From Megachile rotundata (Eukaryota; Arthropoda; Insecta; Hymenoptera; Megachilidae), in the NCBI RefSeq assembly GCF_050947335.1, contig NW_027473510.1, forward strand, positions 124,001-188,000: DNA of 64,000 nucleotides, read 5' to 3'. This document shows, one piece after another, positions 59,207 to 64,000 of the stretch. Within the stretch, counting starts at the first letter, position 1. Every line of letters starts with the position of its first letter. A program made the position numbers and the translations under genes. The notes below the pieces were generated by a model. It saw only the letters and a list, made by a program, of their open reading frames with translations, made no database searches and was not told where the DNA came from.

Positions 59207-60715
59207 ATGAGTGCCGAACAGCGAACAAAAACGCGTAGACAAGCTACCGCTGCGTCCTCGAGCGAGGTAACGGGCCATAGTAGGACAGTAGGTAACACAA
59301 CACAAATCGCGTCACGAGTTATGAGAACACCGCCCGACGTAAACACGGGTAGGGCTACGGAAGAAGGTGCAAAAACTGTACATTTAAATATCCCACTTGA
59401 AGAGCTAAGCTCGAAAGAAAATTTAAGTAAAGATGAGTTATTAGATGTCGTGCATAAATTGCAGGAAGAAGTCGTGCGATTAAATAATAAAGTCAATGAA
59501 TTAGAATCTCGGTTAGTGGCTGAGGTAGAGACACAGATAGGAAATGAGGAATTATACGAAAGAATAAGTGACCACAAACTCGAAATGCGGGATTGGAGGC
59601 GCGATTTTGAAAACCGATTAGAACAAAGCTGTCACGCAGCCTTAGAACGTGAAGCGGTAATTCGTAAAGATATGCAAGACTCAATAGACCAGTTGAAGTC
59701 AATGATAGCCGATAAGGTTACCGGACATCGCGAACCGGATAATATTGCTCACGATCCACATAACGAAAGGTTAGATCCGCGAACTTTCAATGTATCTCGA
59801 TCTATAACATTCGATACGCGTCCCAATATGAACGAAACTACACGATATGACTCGGTTTTGTCTAATTCATCTCGACCATTCATTGTGAAACCGCAACTTC
59901 CGTCATTCGAAGGAAGGGCAACGGAAAGACCGCCGAAATTTCTGCGCGAATTGAAAAGATTTGTAGATGCTGCTCGTGTTCCAGAGGACGAGTTAACATT
60001 TATCATTACACAAGCGTTAAAAGGTGTTGCGAGCGAGTGGTGGGACATAATGGTCGACCAAATAACCACATGGTCGCAATTTACCAATGCTTTCTTGAAT
60101 CGGTTCTGGAGTTCGGCAATTCAGAGAAAGGTTAAAGACAACTTAGACTTAGGGGTATATCGTACTGACTCTGGGTTAACTCGGGTTGCATATGCCATGA
60201 AAATGATCGGCGGTGCGCGAGATTTAATTCCTCGTCCATCTGATGAGGAAATCGTATTAACACTGGCACGACACTTCACTCAAGCGGTAGATGATTGCGT
60301 ATTGGGTCAAAATATAAAAAGCATAGACGCGTTCCTAGCACTATTAGAGCGTTTTGACAATGGAGGTACGGTCAATCGACAACGTAACAGCGATCGGTCT
60401 GAAAACTATAAAGAATGGGATAATAAAACATCGCGCGAAATCACGGATCGACCAACGTTTAATCCGTCTCGACGAACGACTTTAAATCCTACGTACAATC
60501 GTCCGCCACGGGAGTTCCAATACTCGAATAACTCAAATCAGCGTCCGGCCCAGGACTATCGTCGGCCCGGCCCTCAAATACAGGACAACCGTAATAGAGG
60601 GGGGGAAAGACAAGGCGACAGTACTCCCCGTATTCGGGCAGTGCAGGTGCAAGAAAACCCCGAAGAAGACGAATTTGTGGAGGACACGCAACATTTGTTG
60701 CCGGAAAACGAATAA
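59207..60715 (+). CDS. gag: Gag-like structural polyprotein of a Ty3/gypsy retrotransposon
   Basis: This is a 502-residue frame starting at the first ATG after the primer binding site. It would form the virus-like particle that packages element RNA. Residues 1-60 are Ser/Thr/Arg-rich and probably disordered. Residues about 75-165 are charged with Leu/Val heptads (for example LLDVVHKLQEEV), suggesting a coiled coil. Residues about 228-385 match the retrotransposon gag (capsid-like) domain, with LPSFEG, ALKGVASEWW near 270-279 and WSQFTNAFLNRFW near 289-301. Residues 386-476 are Arg/Asn/Pro-rich, a likely RNA-binding tail, but no CCHC zinc knuckle is present. The last ~20 residues are acidic. 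The frame ends with TAA, and pol overlaps its 3' end in the -1 frame. Assignment rests on the domain and the position; no full-length homologue is named. Confidence 0.9.
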   Translation: MSAEQRTKTRRQATAASSSEVTGHSRTVGNTTQIASRVMRTPPDVNTGRATEEGAKTVHLNIPLEELSSKENLSKDELLDVVHKLQEEVVRLNNKVNELESRLVAEVETQIGNEELYERISDHKLEMRDWRRDFENRLEQSCHAALEREAVIRKDMQDSIDQLKSMIADKVTGHREPDNIAHDPHNERLDPRTFNVSRSITFDTRPNMNETTRYDSVLSNSSRPFIVKPQLPSFEGRATERPPKFLRELKRFVDAARVPEDELTFIITQALKGVASEWWDIMVDQITTWSQFTNAFLNRFWSSAIQRKVKDNLDLGVYRTDSGLTRVAYAMKMIGGARDLIPRPSDEEIVLTLARHFTQAVDDCVLGQNIKSIDAFLALLERFDNGGTVNRQRNSDRSENYKEWDNKTSREITDRPTFNPSRRTTLNPTYNRPPREFQYSNNSNQRPAQDYRRPGPQIQDNRNRGGERQGDSTPRIRAVQVQENPEEDEFVEDTQHLLPENE

Positions 60716-60764
60716 GGGAATCCTCAGAAAATCGTCTGAGTATCTTCCCCTCTCAGTCGAGAGG
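60703..60764 (+). promoter_or_regulatory. Candidate -1 ribosomal frameshift signal at the gag/pol junction
   Basis: gag is in frame 2 and pol in frame 1, a -1 relation. Just before the gag stop (60713-60715) is GGAAAAC at 60703-60709, in the phase G GAA AAC. It is not a canonical X XXY YYZ heptamer, although AAC in the A site suits slippage. Downstream are two perfect small hairpins: CTCAGA/TCTGAG at 60723-60740 with a 6-nt loop, and CCTCTC/GAGAGG at 60749-60764 with a 4-nt loop. The spacer to the first hairpin is 13 nt, longer than the usual 5-9. A similar heptamer, AGAAAAC, lies at 60652-60658. Reinitiation at the pol ATG (60793) is the alternative. Confidence 0.45.
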
Positions 60765-60792
60765 ATCCGCCAAGAAAAAAAAAGGGGAAGAG

Positions 60793-63700
60793 ATGAAAGT
60801 AGTCATCGGTTCGGTGTTTCAAGATACACGTCGTGAGCTTATTGAAGAAGAAAAAGGGTCTTTGCCATCTTTAGTAACGAACCACTGTCCAGAAGTACGT
60901 CTTAAAATTGAAAATATTTCCGTAAAAGCGCTGGTTGATACTGGCAGCTCGGTCACCGCCATATCAGAAGACTGGTATAACGCACATCAGGATCAGTTGA
61001 TCAAATGTCCAGCCCTGCCAATCGCTGGAGCATTTGTAATAGGAGCAACTGGAAGTCGTTCAACACGGTTGAAAAAACAAATTTGGGTGTCCATCAGCCA
61101 CGAGGGAATGGTCGTTGAAACTTCAGTAGTTATTGTTCCAGGGTTAATATGTGAGGTTATACTGGGAATCGACACGTTACGCCGTAGCAAGGCGAAAATC
61201 AACTTCGAACAGGGAATTTTAACGATGGTAACGGATAGTGGCCTCGTGGAAATCAATATAGGTGAAGATAACGCGCCTGACCCATCAATTAATGCAATGC
61301 TCACAACAGAGGAGATCCCCAGCTCAGACAATCAAGATCTACAACCCGTCATATCATCTATTTTGGAATCCGTGCAAGCAACGACAGGTCAAAAGAGACA
61401 GTTGGAACACGTTATTCGTAGCTATCCACAAGTTTGGGAAGACAAAGTCGGTAGGATAAGCTGTTATGAACATCACCTTCGAGTAAAAGATAATGCTCCA
61501 TATTTTAATAGAACGTATCCTATTCCGCTTAAGTACCTCGAAGCGGCAGACAGGGAAATAAAAAAAATGCTGACTAATGGCATCATAAGACCCAGTACCA
61601 GTCCTTATATAAATCCAGTGGTACCAGTGTTAAAGAAAAACGGATCAGTTAGACTATGTCTTGATGCTAGGATGTTGAATGAAATACTAGTTGATGATCA
61701 TGAAATGTCGGAAACTCCAGATGAGATTTTTCAAAAATTCAAGAAAGTTGATTTCCTATCGAGTCTTGATCTAACTAATAGTTTTTGGCAGGTTCCGTTA
61801 TCCGAAGAATCGAGAAAATATACAGCGTTTATGTATCGTGGTCGATGTTACGAGTATACTGTCACACCATTCGGTCTTAAAACAAGCAGTGCTAGTTTAG
61901 TCCGAGCTTTACGTCGTATCTTAGTCGGAATGGAAAGTTTCGTGGTCAATTTTATAGATGATATTCTCTGCTTTTCCAGTACGTTTGAGGAGCACGTGCA
62001 GCATCTTAACGCGTTGTTAAAAAGATTAAAAGATCATAACATAACTGTTAATCTTGAGAAATGTCGGTTTATGCGTCATGAAATTAAATTTCTTGGTCAT
62101 ATATTATCAGTACAAGGTTTAAGACAAGATCCAGAAAAACTCTCCGCGATTCAACAATTTCCTACCCCGCGCAATGTAAAACAACTACGCGGATTTCTCG
62201 GTCTCGTTAACTATTACGGTAAATTCACCGATAAGCAAGCCGAGACAACAACTCCCCTATTAGCCTTGTTGAAGAAGGGAAAGCGTTGGGTTTGGGACGA
62301 AACACTGCAATCAGCTTTTGAAAATGTTAAAGATGCCTTCTGCAAAGAAGTGGTTTTGCAGTACGCGGACGTTAATAAAGAATTTTACTTGTCCACCGAC
62401 GCGAGTTTTTCTGCGTTAGGCGCGGTAATTGAACAACACGATGCACAAGGTCACCTCAAACCGATTGCATTTGCTAGCAGAACATTAAAAGGTCCTGAAC
62501 TAGCCTATTTTACTACCGAAAAAGAATTGTTAGCTATCGTATGGGCATTAGGAAAATTTCGGACCTATTTATATGGAGCGAGAATTGTACTTTTAACCGA
62601 CCATAAAGCAATCACATTTCTCATGAGTAGTAAGTTGGTAAACCAGCGGCTCACCCGTTGGATTCTTGCTATACAGGACTACACAATCGAGATTAGGTAT
62701 AGACCAGGGAAAGAAAACATACCCGCGGATGTGATGAGTCGTTTTTATGATCCAGACAACCGAAATTCTTGTAATCGCGAGACGTACGTGCCAATCCTCA
62801 CGACATTAGCTCGCGCTATGTCAACAGAGTTAACAGTGGCTCTCAGTCAAATATTCGAATGGCAGCAAAAGGATACTAGGTTAAATACGATTATTCAGAA
62901 TTGTAAGTCGGTAGGAAGCACCGTCAACGGGCGATATTGTTTCGAGTACGGCATGTTGTGGCACGTTAATAAGAACGGTAGAAAAAGGGTCGTAGTTCCT
63001 ACAGAACTACGTGATAAATTGATCAAGGAAATACACGAAATTTACGCACATCTAGGAAGAGACAAAACCATCAAACTAGTAGCAGAAAATTTCTACGTAT
63101 CGAAACTCCATCGATATGCGCGCAAATTAATTTCCACGTGCGATATTTGCCAACGAGTTAAAATTCTCACACATCCTCTGCATTCCGATATGCAAAGTAT
63201 AATTCCAGAAAATCCACTCGACCTATTGTCAATCGATTTTTATGGTCCGTTACCAACCTCGAGGGGTGGGTTTAAACACATATTAGTAGTTGAGGAATTA
63301 TTTACTAAGTTTGTTAAATTATATCCGGTGAGAAATGCTACCACCAATATAGCACTTGCGCGTATTTTTGAGAAATTTATTCCGCAATATGGAAGACCTA
63401 CGCGAATTATCACCGACCACGGTACGCAATTCACATCAAAAAAATGGATCAGCACATTACAACGGGAAGGTATCCAACATGTACTGTCATCAATACGTCA
63501 TCCTCAAAGCAACCCAGTGGAACGCGTAAATCGAGAAATTGGGAGGATTTTTCGCACATTAGCATCCTCAACCCATGCAGCATGGTCAAGGTGGATCGAC
63601 GTCATCGAGACGTGCTGTAACGAAGTGGAACACGACAGCACCGGATTCACCCCAGTGGAGTTGCTTCTGAAGGTCAAACCTGAAAGACCGTGGGCGAGGT

Positions 63701-64000
63701 GGTCACAACCCCCTAACTGCCTGGATATCAACGACGAATTGGAATATAAACAAAAATTACATCTGGCATACCGAAGAATGTCACAAAAGGCTAAAAAACG
63801 TTGTGAAAGAATCAATACCGGAAAAGTACCCGTTTCCTATAACATCGGGGACCACGTTTTGATCAAATCCAATCCGGTATCCAGTGCTGCAGATCGGGAA
63901 ATTGCAAAGTTCTTCCACATATATGAAGGACCATACACGGTGTCGAAAAGAAAAGGTCCAGCGACGTACCTATTGAGTGATTGTCAATCCGGCGTAATTC
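60793..64000 (+). CDS. pol: Pol polyprotein (protease, reverse transcriptase, RNase H, integrase), 3'-truncated by window
   Basis: This frame stays open for 1069 codons to the window end. Residue numbers count from the ATG at 60793, but the frame is open from 60598, so it may be read as a Gag-Pol frameshift product. Protease: DTGSS at 49-53 and ILGID at 123-127. Reverse transcriptase: first catalytic Asp in SLDLTNSFW (326), a TPFGLK motif, and FIDD in place of the usual YxDD (Asp 389-390). RNase H: Asp 536 (STDAS), Glu 576/578 (TEKELLAI), Asp 603 (TDHKAI), Asp 646 (PADVMSR). Integrase: zinc finger His 748, His 753, Cys 783, Cys 786; catalytic Asp 815 (SIDFYG), Asp 875 (TDHGTQF), Glu 910 (NPVERVN). 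A GPY/F-type module (YEGPYTV) follows near 1044-1050. No chromodomain is visible before the window ends. No stop or frameshift is seen, so the enzyme set looks potentially functional. Confidence 0.96.
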   Translation, partial: MKVVIGSVFQDTRRELIEEEKGSLPSLVTNHCPEVRLKIENISVKALVDTGSSVTAISEDWYNAHQDQLIKCPALPIAGAFVIGATGSRSTRLKKQIWVSISHEGMVVETSVVIVPGLICEVILGIDTLRRSKAKINFEQGILTMVTDSGLVEINIGEDNAPDPSINAMLTTEEIPSSDNQDLQPVISSILESVQATTGQKRQLEHVIRSYPQVWEDKVGRISCYEHHLRVKDNAPYFNRTYPIPLKYLEAADREIKKMLTNGIIRPSTSPYINPVVPVLKKNGSVRLCLDARMLNEILVDDHEMSETPDEIFQKFKKVDFLSSLDLTNSFWQVPLSEESRKYTAFMYRGRCYEYTVTPFGLKTSSASLVRALRRILVGMESFVVNFIDDILCFSSTFEEHVQHLNALLKRLKDHNITVNLEKCRFMRHEIKFLGHILSVQGLRQDPEKLSAIQQFPTPRNVKQLRGFLGLVNYYGKFTDKQAETTTPLLALLKKGKRWVWDETLQSAFENVKDAFCKEVVLQYADVNKEFYLSTDASFSALGAVIEQHDAQGHLKPIAFASRTLKGPELAYFTTEKELLAIVWALGKFRTYLYGARIVLLTDHKAITFLMSSKLVNQRLTRWILAIQDYTIEIRYRPGKENIPADVMSRFYDPDNRNSCNRETYVPILTTLARAMSTELTVALSQIFEWQQKDTRLNTIIQNCKSVGSTVNGRYCFEYGMLWHVNKNGRKRVVVPTELRDKLIKEIHEIYAHLGRDKTIKLVAENFYVSKLHRYARKLISTCDICQRVKILTHPLHSDMQSIIPENPLDLLSIDFYGPLPTSRGGFKHILVVEELFTKFVKLYPVRNATTNIALARIFEKFIPQYGRPTRIITDHGTQFTSKKWISTLQREGIQHVLSSIRHPQSNPVERVNREIGRIFRTLASSTHAAWSRWIDVIETCCNEVEHDSTGFTPVELLLKVKPERPWARWSQPPNCLDINDELEYKQKLHLAYRRMSQKAKKRCERINTGKVPVSYNIGDHVLIKSNPVSSAADREIAKFFHIYEGPYTVSKRKGPATYLLSDCQSGVI

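Larger units (their letters stand above)
57405..64000 (+). mobile_element. Ty3/gypsy-type LTR retrotransposon, 5' part (truncated by window end)
   Basis: The parts lie in canonical order: a candidate 5' LTR beginning TG and ending CA, a tRNA-Lys primer binding site, gag, and a pol frame with protease, reverse transcriptase, RNase H and integrase. Integrase after RNase H is diagnostic of the Ty3/gypsy order and excludes the Ty1/copia order; a DIRS-type element would lack this integrase. The satellite stops abruptly at 57404/57405, so the element is inserted in, or abuts, the array. No premature stop is seen in gag or in the visible pol. The 3' end of pol, any env-like ORF, the polypurine tract and the 3' LTR are outside the window, so full length, target-site duplication and LTR identity cannot be assessed. 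Confidence 0.93.

Noticed and set aside
59137..60087. Minus-strand frames opposite gag (59137-59577, 59493-59702, 59749-60087)
   Set aside because: They are shadows of the gag coding sequence; the + frame has the gag domain and correct position after the primer binding site.
63415..63522. Integrase catalytic spacing one residue short, as a sign of an inactivating deletion
   Set aside because: Several insect gypsy-type integrases have two residues rather than three between the conserved Asn and Glu, so this is more likely lineage variation.
60993..63815. Minus-strand frames and a short + frame (61262-61459) opposite or within pol
   Set aside because: pol is continuously open in its own frame with ordered catalytic motifs; these are shadows.

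Overview
The window is eukaryotic and falls into two parts. Positions 1-57404 are one uninterrupted, AT-rich satellite array with an 83-bp monomer. From 57405 to the window end lies the 5' portion of a Ty3/gypsy-type LTR retrotransposon inserted into, or at the edge of, that array. No host protein-coding gene, rRNA, tRNA gene or CRISPR array is supported. The satellite, the retrotransposon domain order (protease, reverse transcriptase, RNase H, integrase) and an 18-nt primer binding site matching animal tRNA-Lys suggest an animal genome, most likely an arthropod such as an insect. That placement is an inference. The satellite is typical of centromeric or pericentromeric heterochromatin, but position on the chromosome cannot be read from the sequence.

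Satellite (1-57404): the conserved GATCGATAG core recurs every 83 bp. From the first core (25) to the last (57363) is 57338 bp, which is 691 x 83 minus 15. I can assign all 15 missing bases to single-base deletions of only two types: 11 copies of one and 4 of the other. No foreign insertion interrupts the array. Monomers fall into recurrent variant classes, and these recur in the same order in blocks of about 25-29, 32 and 50-56 monomers. These are higher-order repeats and long segmental duplications, some with copies tens of kb apart.

Retrotransposon (57405-64000, truncated by the window): a candidate 1737-bp 5' LTR (57405-59141) begins with TG inside a perfect 7-bp-arm hairpin and ends with CA. 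It contains about three diverged copies of a ~150-bp unit, an (AT)8 tract and two AATAAA signals. The tRNA-Lys primer binding site follows at 59146-59163, then gag (59207-60715, 502 codons). pol lies in the -1 frame relative to gag and is open from 60598 to the window end, with an ATG at 60793. The gag/pol junction carries a possible frameshift heptamer followed by two perfect small hairpins. Gag would build the particle, the pol protease would process the polyproteins, RT/RNase H would copy the RNA from the tRNA-Lys primer, and integrase would insert the DNA. Both frames lack premature stops within the window, so the copy looks young or intact. The 3' end of pol, any further ORF, the polypurine tract and the 3' LTR lie beyond the window.
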